DNA of 64,000 nucleotides from Tolypothrix bouteillei VB521301 (GCF_000760695.4 NZ_JHEG04000001.1:3320452-3384451), one strand, 5' to 3'; positions 17,252 through 26,411 are shown, counted from the stretch's first letter. Program-made: numbers and translations. Notes: generated by a model from the sequence alone, not told the origin.

Positions 17252-18217
17252 ACTACTCTATATACATTCACTCCCTCCCCCTGCTTATAAGAGCGATCCA
17301 TTAATCCACATCTTTCTTCACAATCTTAAAATTTTGATTGGATAAAGCTTACAAGGAGCAGTCTCGTAGGTCAACTTGCTAAAGTTGCGCCGAAGATCTA
17401 ATTGTTTGTAATTTAGCTTGCTCTTTCTCAAAATATTAAGAGAAATCCGGACAATACATAGCTTTGTCTGGCTTCATGGAAGCTTTAGTAAAGATGCACC
17501 TAATGGGTAGCCTTGTAAAGGGGAGGGAACTTAATTTCCTAGTTCTCTCCTTTTATACATGGTACTTAAGGGAGATAAATCCGATGTGCATATATGCGTC
17601 TCTTTGTAGGATTTCCATATAAGAATCGTTAAGGCTAAAGTCTACCGTTTGATGCTCGTGGGCTTCATTATACCCCTATTTCCAAAAATTAGTAATTTTT
17701 AGGGTGATTTGGGAGTCATCCAAACAGTGGAATGGGTTTGCATTGGGTGAGATTTGTGTTGATTGTCCTGAATTTTTCGATAGAGAAATTACATTTTCTA
17801 ATAGATAAACATAAAAATTTCAATAATAAAACTCTAAATTATAGATTGAATATCATTCATGAAAAAATCTTATAAGTGAGGTTCCGCTAAGCTCAAACAT
17901 AGTTTGTTGAAAGCTTTTTGACATTTAATTTCAATTTTAGAACATTTATAGCAACCCTCTTGTGCCACTTTAAGAAAAGTCATATAACAAACGAATCTCT
18001 AACTTTAGATAGGTGATTCTTGTTTAAGAGAATGGTTAAACCCAAGATTTTTAGTAAAGATTTTTATACTTTAACCATTCTAGATTTTTATCTGAAAAAT
18101 TGATAAATTCAGGTTAATATTAACTGCGCTACTATGATATGCTGGCTTTGCTAAGTGAGATAGAAACTCCGGTTTTTAGCAAAAATCTTTGTGTAAAAAA
18201 GCAAGAAATTAGAAATA
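17252..18217. other. Long gap between IS copy 1 and GH10 gene
   Basis: There is no convincing gene in about 960 bp. It contains one strong hairpin at 17517-17553 and AT-rich DNA that should include the promoter of the GH10 gene. Some of it may belong to an undefined noncoding RNA. Confidence 0.5.
17517..17553 (+). terminator. Hairpin with T-run, candidate terminator
   Basis: AAAGGGGAGGGAACT pairs with AGTTCTCTCCTTT (two bulged G residues) and is followed by TTTT. The shape is that of a Rho-independent terminator, but no gene ends nearby apart from tnpB 276 bp upstream. Confidence 0.5.
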
Positions 18218-19609
18218 ATGAATATGTTCAATTGCAAAAAGCAGCAATGCCAACTGAGAAGGCAAACGATCGTGACACTGCTAGCAACTCTGTTCGGTTT
18301 TGTCATGACATTTGGTATTCATATTGCACTGACGCAAGCAAAGGAGACAAATTTCCCAAATCGACAGGAAAACAGCAGCCATTTAATAGCCCAAATTTCA
18401 TCTGACACTGCGTGGCGTGAAACAGCTAACCAAAATATTGAAAAATACCGTAAAGGTGATTTGACAGTTGTAGTCACGGATGCTAGTGGTAATCCCATCC
18501 CTAATGCAGATGTACGTGTTGCCATGAAGCGCCACGCCTACAGCTTTGGGAGTGCAACTGACGATGCTTTGCTATTGAACTCGAATAACTCTGATGGCGA
18601 TCGGTATCGAGATAACGTTTTACAGTTATTTAATGAAGCAGTGAATGAAGATAGTCTTAAGTGGGTTCGATGGGATAACTTGCAATTACGTTCCCAAGCG
18701 ATAGAAGCAGTTAACTGGTTGAAAAGTAGAAACCTGAAAGTGCGCGGACACAATCTTATTTGGCCTAGTTGGAGAAATTCGCCCCCTGAGTTGGAGAGTG
18801 CCTACAATGACACCCTATCGCTACAGGGAAAGACAGCTGCAGATAACTTTTTACGGACTCGTATCATTTCTCATATCACCGAACAGACTAGTGCCTTGAA
18901 AGGTCAAATTAACGATTGGGATGTTGTAAACGAGCCTTGTGAGAACACAGATTTTCAGACAATTTTAGGTCAATCTATTCTTGTCGATGCATTTCATGCT
19001 GCTCATCAGGCAGATCCAGATGCTGTTCTCTACGTTAACCAAAATTTATATGAGAGAAACAGCAAAGCAGATGAATACGAAAATATCATTCAGTACCTAC
19101 TTGCCAACGGTGCGCCACTTGAAGGAATTGGTATAGAAGGTCATTTATTCAACGAGCTTCCTATTTCAATACCAGACTTTCTCAGTACCCTCGATCGCTT
19201 TGCTAAATTCAACCTTCCCATTAAAATTACTGAGTTTGATGTGCTGACACCTGACAAACAATTACAAGCTGAGGTAACGCGTGACTTTATGACGGCTGTT
19301 TTCAGCCATCCAGCTACAAAAGGCTTTATCATGTGGGGTTTTTGGGACGGCAAACATTGGCTTAGCAATGCGCCCATCTACAATGCCGATTGGAGCTTAA
19401 AGCCCAGCGGACAGGTTTACCTTGATTTAGTCTTCAATCAGTGGTGGACGAATACAACAGGTAAAACAGATACTAATGGGGAATTCAAGGTCAGAGGATT
19501 CCTAGGCGACTATGAAGTCACAGCCAGCAAAAACCTTACCAGTCAAACAGTATCCACAACTCTTTCACCTGATGGTAGAAGATTGACAATCAGTGGTATA
19601 ACGTCCTAG
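18218..19609 (+). CDS. Glycoside hydrolase family 10 (xylanase-like), exported
   Basis: The product has 463 residues. Residues 17-38 are a hydrophobic export signal or anchor. About 75-110 is a small beta domain (VVVTDASGNPIPNADVRVAM). The catalytic barrel follows, with acid/base E239 in WDVVNEP and nucleophile E339 in ITEFDV, the GH10 signatures. The C-terminus (GKTDTNGEFKVRGFLGDYEVTAS) resembles a carboxypeptidase-regulatory-like beta domain. GH10 enzymes cleave beta-1,4-xylan-type chains. Next to an exopolysaccharide locus it may trim or remodel the cell's own glycan. It converges with the next gene, overlapping it by 4 bp. Confidence 0.9.
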   Translation: MNMFNCKKQQCQLRRQTIVTLLATLFGFVMTFGIHIALTQAKETNFPNRQENSSHLIAQISSDTAWRETANQNIEKYRKGDLTVVVTDASGNPIPNADVRVAMKRHAYSFGSATDDALLLNSNNSDGDRYRDNVLQLFNEAVNEDSLKWVRWDNLQLRSQAIEAVNWLKSRNLKVRGHNLIWPSWRNSPPELESAYNDTLSLQGKTAADNFLRTRIISHITEQTSALKGQINDWDVVNEPCENTDFQTILGQSILVDAFHAAHQADPDAVLYVNQNLYERNSKADEYENIIQYLLANGAPLEGIGIEGHLFNELPISIPDFLSTLDRFAKFNLPIKITEFDVLTPDKQLQAEVTRDFMTAVFSHPATKGFIMWGFWDGKHWLSNAPIYNADWSLKPSGQVYLDLVFNQWWTNTTGKTDTNGEFKVRGFLGDYEVTASKNLTSQTVSTTLSPDGRRLTISGITS

Positions 19610-20145
19610 ACGCCAGACTCCCGACTTCCTTCAAGAAGTTGGGAGTTTACAACCCCTCCATGCAAAATCGGCATAGTCAATAAACCCCATGCCAAACCTG
19701 TTATCAACCCAAAAGGAGTCACAACATAATTGTGAAAGCTCCACAAACCCAAAACCTGAGCAGCCAGTTCCAAGGGATAAGCCATCATCAAAACACTAGC
19801 AACCGCAACACCACTCCAACCGTACTGACTCAACCAGTAAAAACCTTTACCACCTGTTATCCCAAACAGCAAGCGAGTCACCAGCAAACCCGTTACAGTT
19901 CCGTAACAACGCATACAAACCGCCATAATGTGAGGTGATGCCAAAACCACTCCCATATCGGGTTGAGGACACACATGACGGCCCATCAAATAAATAATAT
20001 CCGCAACAATAGGTAATAAAGGTAACCCAGACCCTGCCAAAAAAGGAGCAACCAGAGGTCCAACCACCATCCCAGATAGTAGGAAATCCGCAATAAAACT
20101 AACCCAACGAATTTGTACTCCTTGACGAGAAGTCACGCCTACCAT
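19606..20145 (-). CDS. DUF2085 membrane protein
   Basis: The product is 179 residues when started at ATG 20145, which has a GAGGAAGAGAG ribosome site; the frame opens 54 bp earlier at a TTG. It has about four membrane segments and the cysteine-bearing pattern HVCPQPD...CMRCYG that marks DUF2085. The function of the family is unknown; the cysteines suggest metal or redox chemistry in the membrane. It converges with the GH10 gene and lies 86 bp downstream of argZ on the same strand. Confidence 0.82.
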   Translation of the reverse strand: MVGVTSRQGVQIRWVSFIADFLLSGMVVGPLVAPFLAGSGLPLLPIVADIIYLMGRHVCPQPDMGVVLASPHIMAVCMRCYGTVTGLLVTRLLFGITGGKGFYWLSQYGWSGVAVASVLMMAYPLELAAQVLGLWSFHNYVVTPFGLITGLAWGLLTMPILHGGVVNSQLLEGSRESGV

Positions 20146-20231
20146 TCTCTCTTCCTCTTCTTCTTTCCACTGCGTACTCTGTGGCTCATGAATAAACAAT
20201 CAAGTGGTGGGCATTGCCCACCCAACTTAAC

Positions 20232-22343
20232 TTAACCTAACTTAATAGTATAAGGACTGGTCAACTTATCCAATTGCTGCACCAAGAGACTTAGGAACAA
20301 GCCCACATCCGTCACCACACCAACAGACTCTATGGAACCGCGATCGCTCAACTTCGTCACTACCGCTGGATTGATATCAACACAAACCATCTTTACCCCG
20401 GAAGGAGTCATATTTCCCACGCCAATCGAATGCAGCATCGATGACAGCATCAAAATCATATCCGCACCTTTGAGCAACCTAGCGTACTCAGTTTGCGCTT
20501 TAATCAAATCCATTTCCGTATCTGGCAAAGGACCGTCATCCCGGATCGATCCAGCAAGACAAAACGGTACGCCATTGCGTACACACTCATACATTACGCC
20601 ACTAGGAATTACCCCAGCCTCAACTGCCTTAGCAATACTACCATAGCGACGAATCGTGTTAATCACCTTTAAATGATGTCGATGTCCTCCACGGACAGCA
20701 ACACCTCGCTTCATATCCACACCTAGGGAAGTCCCCATCATCGCTTGCTCGATGTCATGAACTGCGATCGCATTTCCACCCAGCAACGCCTGAACATATC
20801 CTTCTCTAATCAGCTGCGACAGGTGTTCGCCACCCCCAGTATGTATTACCACAGGTCCAGCCGTTACAGCAACTTTACCGCCAGCATCGCGGATTTTCCG
20901 TAATTCCCAAGCCACTTGCTCAACAACCAGTTCCACGCGCCGCTCGCTAGAAACCCCAGCCGACATAAAGCTAAATTCCTGAGCATTCCGTTGTTCGCGA
21001 GATTCTGTTTTCCGGATAGTACGGATACCTTGTACGTCAACAACAACGCGTTCCCCAACTTCCAAGTCACGTAAAATTTTACATTGTGCTAACAAGCCAT
21101 TGGGAGTTTGAGAAATTGCGATCGCACCATCCATGCGCTGGTTGTGTACCTTTACCCACTCACCATCAATCCGCACTTCAGTCGGATAAATTGTGGTGAC
21201 ATAAAAATCATCAGGTGCAACTCCAGGTAGAGTCACGGGTTCGAGCTTAGCATCCCGCTCATCCTGCGGTAAATCGACCGCACCCAAATCAATCAGAAGA
21301 GAGAGAATAGTTTCCATCACTTCATGAGAAGGTGCTGACACTCTCACCTCCGCCGCTGAAGTACTTTGCCGTTGTTCTCCCAATGAAAAATTCAGGACTT
21401 GGAAACTACCACCGTTATCGACAATTAAATCCAAAGCACGGTTAATCAAACCAGAGTCCAGCAAATGCCCTTCAATGCGGAAGATGCGACTTTCAACCAA
21501 TACGTTGGCATGAACTTCTTCCCGTACTGGTTCGGTGACTCGCAGTGTCAAGCACTTAGCCGCACCCCCAGCTTTCAAGAATTCAGACAGTGGAGTTTCA
21601 ATGACTTGAAACCCGACTTGTGCCAGACGTGCTTTTAAAGCATCAGAAGCTTTATTCATGACAACAATGTGGTCAACATTCACCGCATTGCAAGAGAAGT
21701 TAACCGCATCTGCTTCTGCAATAGCAATGCGCTTATCTTTGTGAACCCGCATTTCGATCAAACGATTGGAGTAGGAATCAAAAGCGGGAGGGTAGTATAG
21801 CAGATAGCCATTACTTAAAGGACAGAAGCAAGTATCTAGATGGTAAAATCGCTCATCAATCAAGCGCAAAGACAGCACCTCAATATCCAGCCATTTTGCC
21901 AGGTAGGGGTGAGAATCTAACTCTGTTCGGAAACCATATCCAGCCCACAGCCAGCGTCCTTCCCGATCCAGAAGTGCGTCTCCCGCACCCTCAAATGGTA
22001 AATCTTTAGGCAGTTCGTAAACAGTGTAGCCGTTGTCTTCAAACCACTGCTTGAAGTAAGGTTCCTCCCCCTGACGCTCTTTGTGTAAAAAACGACTCAG
22101 GACAACGTTTTTCCCTAACAACAAGCCAGCGTTAGCTGTAAACACCATATCTGGCCAACCTTTCTGAGGTGGCACCAAGTCTACAATTGCATATTCTTTA
22201 AGGATATGATGCAGTTTCTCCCACTGTTCTACAGCACGTTCTTGAGATGACTTGTGAATGTTCCCTTCCATCCAAGGGTTAATAACGTAGTCCACATCAT
22301 AGTGGTCGGGGGAGCACATCAAAAAGCGAATCCGGGAATCCAT
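20232..22343 (-). CDS. argZ: Arginine dihydrolase / ornithine cyclodeaminase-type bifunctional protein
   Basis: The product has 703 residues, the length of the cyanobacterial ArgZ/AgrE proteins. The N-terminal guanidino-modifying domain has N22, H168 and nucleophile C264 (GGAAKCLTLR) at the positions I recall for ArgZ. It converts arginine to ornithine, releasing ammonium and CO2. The C-terminal part (from about 400) matches the TIGR00300-type ornithine cyclodeaminase-like domain, which in AgrE makes proline. The enzyme feeds the ornithine-ammonia cycle and mobilises nitrogen from cyanophycin-derived arginine. Two NtcA-type boxes lie 80-115 bp before the start. No ribosome site is obvious. 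Confidence 0.93.
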   Translation of the reverse strand: MDSRIRFLMCSPDHYDVDYVINPWMEGNIHKSSQERAVEQWEKLHHILKEYAIVDLVPPQKGWPDMVFTANAGLLLGKNVVLSRFLHKERQGEEPYFKQWFEDNGYTVYELPKDLPFEGAGDALLDREGRWLWAGYGFRTELDSHPYLAKWLDIEVLSLRLIDERFYHLDTCFCPLSNGYLLYYPPAFDSYSNRLIEMRVHKDKRIAIAEADAVNFSCNAVNVDHIVVMNKASDALKARLAQVGFQVIETPLSEFLKAGGAAKCLTLRVTEPVREEVHANVLVESRIFRIEGHLLDSGLINRALDLIVDNGGSFQVLNFSLGEQRQSTSAAEVRVSAPSHEVMETILSLLIDLGAVDLPQDERDAKLEPVTLPGVAPDDFYVTTIYPTEVRIDGEWVKVHNQRMDGAIAISQTPNGLLAQCKILRDLEVGERVVVDVQGIRTIRKTESREQRNAQEFSFMSAGVSSERRVELVVEQVAWELRKIRDAGGKVAVTAGPVVIHTGGGEHLSQLIREGYVQALLGGNAIAVHDIEQAMMGTSLGVDMKRGVAVRGGHRHHLKVINTIRRYGSIAKAVEAGVIPSGVMYECVRNGVPFCLAGSIRDDGPLPDTEMDLIKAQTEYARLLKGADMILMLSSMLHSIGVGNMTPSGVKMVCVDINPAVVTKLSDRGSIESVGVVTDVGLFLSLLVQQLDKLTSPYTIKLG

Positions 22344-22422
22344 AAAAGTTTACAGTTGGGGTTAGATGCTAAACCTTTTTTGCCTTTTTTTTCAATACAG
22401 ATTTTTGTTTGAGCTTTTTTCT

Positions 22423-22456
22423 GTAGAATTTACTACATTTCTGTAAAAATTTCTAC
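22423..22456 (-). promoter_or_regulatory. Two NtcA-type boxes upstream of argZ
   Basis: Two perfect GTA-N8-TAC palindromes occur: 22423-22436 (GTAGAATTTACTAC) and 22443-22456 (GTAAAAATTTCTAC), with centres 20 bp apart. Reading toward argZ, a weak -10-like TATTGA occurs about 25 bp after the nearer box, roughly the NtcA class II spacing. NtcA is the global nitrogen regulator of cyanobacteria. Confidence 0.65.
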
Positions 22457-22552
22457 TGATTAAGTTAATAAAGGCACAAAGGTCATGCTATATTCTAGCC
22501 CTAGTGTGCAAGGTATCAAACAGGAGAGATAACGAAGTTGCCCTCATCCCCA

Positions 22553-22577
22553 ACCCTTCTTCCTTAGGGAGAAGGGA
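22553..22577. repeat. Hairpin repeat in argZ-tetR gap
   Basis: CCCTTCTTCC pairs with GGGAGAAGGG inside a CCCTCATCCCCAACCC context. The style is that of a dispersed cyanobacterial repeat. It lies between the argZ promoter and the end of the TetR gene, and the rest of that gap shows no gene. Confidence 0.6.
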
Positions 22578-22845
22578 GTTGGACTTAAAGCTTTGGAATT
22601 ATGCTGTAATTCGGCAATACCGCTTGCTTAGTTTGTTTCTCCTCTGTATATTCGCTTAGAGTTTACCGTTACGAGTATTGTTAATTTTTGCTAAGCTCCT
22701 TTTCCTTTTTACAGGTTCTCCTTGAGAACGAGAAAATACTAACCATAAGAATAAATCATTCCATCCATGTATATACAGCATATCTACTCAACAAAAGTAC
22801 TCAATCTTTAGCCACCCATGTATATACACGTTGGTGTACATATTT

Positions 22846-23694
22846 TTAGATCGCATCCTCATTGCGAGCAATGATTTCAATAATTTCACTCCGGGTCAGT
22901 TGATTTTTAGCTGCGATCGCAGCCAAGTTTTCCCAAGCTGTATCTGTCAGTCGGATAGATCTCAGACGCTTGGGTTCGGAATAGTCTCGCTCAAATTTCC
23001 CAGAATCCTTACGGTTACGTCTTTGAGATTTTTGCTTCGTTCCTGAAAATGGATCTGATGGTGAAGGCTGTGGAGTTTGTTTGGCTGCAAACAAGCCAAC
23101 CAAGTTGTCGATCAGGCGATCGCGTTCCATAGGTAGAATGTCTTTACCATGGAATACTTCCTGAACCAACATGAAATGAACCAACGCCCCCAAAAAAATT
23201 CGTGCAGATGCTTCTGGATCGGGTAGATTGAGAGGACTGCAAGCCAGAAATTGAGTGAGGTCTTGTAAAGCTGGTTTTTCCATGTTACGAACAAAAGCTC
23301 GTGCTAATTCCGGAAAGCGTCCCGATTCACCAGCTACCAAGCGCATTAATCCCATAACCCGTTCATCGCCTGTTGCTTTATCCATAAGGGAAACTGCTAC
23401 TAAGCGCAGAATATCAGACACTTCACCCTCCGCTGAGAGGGCTTTTTGAGGATTAAAAGCAGCTTGATACTGCTTGAGGATCAATTCTTGTATGAGGGCA
23501 GTAAATAATCCTTCCTTATCCTGAAAATAATTATAAACAGTTGCCTTAGATACACCCGCTGCTGCTGTGACCCGATCCATTGTTGTAGCAGCATATCCAT
23601 GTGTTAAGAACTCTTGTATTGCTCCTGAGAGAATGGCTTCAACCTTCTCTTCGGAAAGCTTGCGCTCTGGAGTCTGGTCTTCTGTTTCTTTCAT
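22846..23694 (-). CDS. TetR-family regulator with ribbon-helix-helix-like tail
   Basis: The product is 282 residues from ATG 23694; an in-frame TTG at 23754 would add 20 residues and neither start has a clear ribosome site. The N-terminal helix-turn-helix is MDRVTAAAGVSKATVYNYFQDKEGLF, typical of TetR/AcrR repressors, followed by the ligand domain. After a basic linker (KSQRRNRKDSGK) the last 40 residues, RSIRLTDTAWENLAAIA...LTRSEIIE, resemble a ribbon-helix-helix motif. It is divergent from the DevBCA-like exporter and is probably its regulator, responding to an exported compound. Confidence 0.85.
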   Translation of the reverse strand: MKETEDQTPERKLSEEKVEAILSGAIQEFLTHGYAATTMDRVTAAAGVSKATVYNYFQDKEGLFTALIQELILKQYQAAFNPQKALSAEGEVSDILRLVAVSLMDKATGDERVMGLMRLVAGESGRFPELARAFVRNMEKPALQDLTQFLACSPLNLPDPEASARIFLGALVHFMLVQEVFHGKDILPMERDRLIDNLVGLFAAKQTPQPSPSDPFSGTKQKSQRRNRKDSGKFERDYSEPKRLRSIRLTDTAWENLAAIAAKNQLTRSEIIEIIARNEDAI

Positions 23695-23831
23695 TTTAAA
23701 TAAGGCTACATTATATAGTGTTTTCTTTGAATTGTCAGAAAATAAGTCTGACAAACAGGTTTTCTACTAAATAGCGAGTTTTTCTATCCTACAGCTTTTC
23801 AATAACTATATTTTATGTATGCGCTCTCCCC

Positions 23832-23893
23832 TTGACATCCATATACTGTACAGTTTAGTTTATAAATAAGCAAGAAAACTAAACAGTTTAGTT
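23832..23893 (+). promoter_or_regulatory. Promoter and candidate TetR operators of exporter operon
   Basis: A TTGACA -35 lies at 23832-23837 and an AT-rich -10 region at about 23855-23866. Overlapping it are ACTGTACAGT (23845-23854) and the perfect palindrome AACTAAACAGTTTAGTT (23877-23893). The sequence ACAGTTTAGTT occurs in both, 33 bp apart. The placement between the divergent TetR gene and devB fits a repressor operator. Confidence 0.65.
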
Positions 23894-23922
23894 AATGTCA
23901 TAACTGACGAGGCAAATCACCT

Positions 23923-25239
23923 ATGGTGAGTGATGCAACAAAGACAACATCTAACAGTTCTGTATCTTTCAAACAAAAGCGCCACCCCGTGTTCGTCTTA
24001 GGAATTGCCACAACTCTCGTTATTAGTGGAGTCACAATCTACCAACTTCAGCAGTTTCAGGCGAAAGAATCGAGTCAGCCTCAAGTACCTCAAGCGATCG
24101 CACCTAAAGTCACAAAGGTTGTTGCTTTAGGAAAGCTAGAACCACAGGGAGAAGTCATTAAAGTTTCAGCACCCACATCCTCTCAAGAAAATCGAGTCGA
24201 GCAACTCTTGGTAAAGGAGGGACAAGAAGTCAAAGCAGGACAAGCGATCGCCATTCTTGATAGCAAAGATAGACTTCAAGCCAGTTTAGTCAAGGCGCAA
24301 GAACAGGTAAAAATCAAGCAAGCAAACCTTGCTCAGGTTAAAGCGGGTGCAAAACGCGGTGAGATTGACGCCCAAAGAGCTCAAATTGACAGATTAAAAG
24401 CCCAGTGGGAGGGAGATCAAATCGCTCAAGAAGAAACCATAGCTAGAATTAAAGCGCAATGGGAAGGAGATAAAACAGCGCAACAAGCAACCATTGGAAA
24501 ACTAGAAGCAGAATTGAATAATGCTCGCTCTGAATACAAACGTTACGAGCAGCTTGCAATAGAAGGTGCGATTTCTAAATCTTCTTTTGACAGCAAACGT
24601 TTGAGTTTAGATACAGCAACACAGCAGCTTAACGAAGCCAAAGCAGTCCTAAACCGTATCGATAGCACGAGTCGCAGACAACTGAGCGAAGCCCAAGCTG
24701 TTCTTTCCCGCATCAATACCACCGGTAAGCGACAAGTTAATGAAGCTCAAGCCACATTGCAAAAGATAGCCGAAGTCCGCCCGGTGGATATAGAATTGGC
24801 TATAGCAGAAGTCAACGACGCTATAGCAGAAGTCAATCAGGCTAAGAAAAATTTAGAACAAGCTTACGTGCGATCGCCACAAAACGGTCAAATTTTAGAT
24901 ATACACACGCGTGCGGGCGAAGTCGTATCGCAAGATGGCATTGTTGAAATTGGACAAACAAGCCAAATGTACGTTGTTGCAGAAGTCTATCAAAGTGATA
25001 TTAATAAAGTGCGTCTGGGACAGCAAGTGAGAGTCACGAGTGATTCTTTCTCAAAAGAATTGCAAGGAAAAGTTGATTTAATAGGCTTGCAAGTGAAGCG
25101 CCAAAGCGTTGTCAACACAGATCCCAGCAGCAATATTGACGCCAGAGTTGTGGAAGTCCATATACGACTCGATAATGCTTCCAGTACAAAAGCAGCAAAG
25201 TTAACTAACTTACAAGTCAAGGCGGTGATTGAGATTTGA
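23923..25239 (+). CDS. devB: DevB-like membrane fusion protein of ABC exporter
   Basis: The product has 438 residues. Residues 25-43 form the single membrane anchor. About 60-110 is the lipoyl-like half, 110-300 a long coiled coil rich in A, Q, E and R with internal repeats (IDRLKAQWEGD.. / IARIKAQWEGD..), then the second half with YVRSPQNGQILDIHTRAGE. It is a HlyD/DevB-type periplasmic adaptor linking the inner-membrane transporter with an outer-membrane channel. In Anabaena the founding DevBCA exports heterocyst glycolipids; this copy may be a paralogue for another lipid or toxic compound. It overlaps devC by 4 bp. Confidence 0.88.
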   Translation: MVSDATKTTSNSSVSFKQKRHPVFVLGIATTLVISGVTIYQLQQFQAKESSQPQVPQAIAPKVTKVVALGKLEPQGEVIKVSAPTSSQENRVEQLLVKEGQEVKAGQAIAILDSKDRLQASLVKAQEQVKIKQANLAQVKAGAKRGEIDAQRAQIDRLKAQWEGDQIAQEETIARIKAQWEGDKTAQQATIGKLEAELNNARSEYKRYEQLAIEGAISKSSFDSKRLSLDTATQQLNEAKAVLNRIDSTSRRQLSEAQAVLSRINTTGKRQVNEAQATLQKIAEVRPVDIELAIAEVNDAIAEVNQAKKNLEQAYVRSPQNGQILDIHTRAGEVVSQDGIVEIGQTSQMYVVAEVYQSDINKVRLGQQVRVTSDSFSKELQGKVDLIGLQVKRQSVVNTDPSSNIDARVVEVHIRLDNASSTKAAKLTNLQVKAVIEI

Positions 25240-26411
25240 TCGGATTTATCCAACAATTACAACGACGAACTCCTTTAGGATGGCTGCAACTGAGTCGCGA
25301 AAAAAGCCGTTTGCTTGTAGCATTATCAGGGATAGCCTTTGCTGATGTTCTCATGTTTATGCAGCTGGGTTTTCAAAGCGCTTTGTATGACAGTAATACA
25401 CGCCTCAACCGAGTTTTGGATGCAGATATTGTTTTAATCAGCCCTAAAGCTCGTAATATGCAAAATTTATCCACATTTTCCCGACGGCGATTGTATCAAG
25501 CATCTTCTCTTTCAGGAGTGAAAGCAGCAGAAGCAATGTACGTTAACGTCATTACGTGGAAAAATCCTCAAACTCGCAGCGAAACAGCCATTCAAGTTAT
25601 GGGTATTAATCCCGACCGTTCGGCTTTCCAGCTAGCAGAAGTCAACCAACAGTTAGATAAGATAAAACTGACAGATAACTTTTTATTTGACCGAGATTCT
25701 AAAGGAAAGTATCAGGAAGTTATTGCTCAAATTGAACAAGGAAAAACAGCAACAACTGAAATAGAAAATCGAACCATTACGCTTGCTGGGTTATTCAAAC
25801 TGGGAACTTCCTTTGGGGCTGATGGTAACTTAATTACCAGCGACCAAAACTTTTTACGGCTATTTCCCAAGCGAGAAGCAGCAAGTATTAATCTAGGTTT
25901 AATCTACCTTGAATCTGGCTATAATGCAGAACAGGTAGCTGTAGCGCTACAAAATTACTTACCGGATGATGTCAAAGCTTTAACCCACGAGCAATTTATT
26001 CAATTTGAGCAAAACTTTTGGCAATCAGAAAGCCCTATTGGTTTTATCTTTGGGGTGGGAGTCTCAATGGGATTCATGGTTGGGATCATCATCGTATATC
26101 AAGTCCTTTCCACAGATGTCAATGCCCATCTTAAAGAATACGCTACCTTCAAAGCAATGGGATATCAAAATCTCTATTTACTTGGAGTCATATTTGAAGA
26201 AGTTATTATCTTAGCATTTCTAGGCTTTATTCCTGGGGCTATAGTACCCCTCGGTCTTTACTCTTTAACCAGAAATGCAACCAACCTACCCATTTACATG
26301 ACTCTCTCACGAGCTGTATTCGTCCTTATCCTCACCATCATTATGTGTCTCATATCGGGTGCGATCGCTACTCGAAAACTGCAATCAGCCGATCCTGCGG
26401 ATATGTTTTAG
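25236..26411 (+). CDS. devC: DevC-like ABC exporter permease
   Basis: The product has 391 residues. It has an N-terminal membrane segment, a large periplasmic domain (about 50-270) and three C-terminal membrane segments (about 270-385), the MacB/FtsX-like layout of DevC. It starts at TTG 25236, overlapping the devB stop by 4 bp (TTGA), so coupling is likely. The stop codon is followed immediately by the GGCTAAT heptamer array and two 91-bp repeat units that separate it from the ATPase gene. Confidence 0.87.
   Translation: MIGFIQQLQRRTPLGWLQLSREKSRLLVALSGIAFADVLMFMQLGFQSALYDSNTRLNRVLDADIVLISPKARNMQNLSTFSRRRLYQASSLSGVKAAEAMYVNVITWKNPQTRSETAIQVMGINPDRSAFQLAEVNQQLDKIKLTDNFLFDRDSKGKYQEVIAQIEQGKTATTEIENRTITLAGLFKLGTSFGADGNLITSDQNFLRLFPKREAASINLGLIYLESGYNAEQVAVALQNYLPDDVKALTHEQFIQFEQNFWQSESPIGFIFGVGVSMGFMVGIIIVYQVLSTDVNAHLKEYATFKAMGYQNLYLLGVIFEEVIILAFLGFIPGAIVPLGLYSLTRNATNLPIYMTLSRAVFVLILTIIMCLISGAIATRKLQSADPADMF

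Noticed and set aside
20332..20646. A 104-codon + strand frame inside argZ
   Set aside because: It is antisense to conserved ArgZ sequence with no domain or ribosome site.
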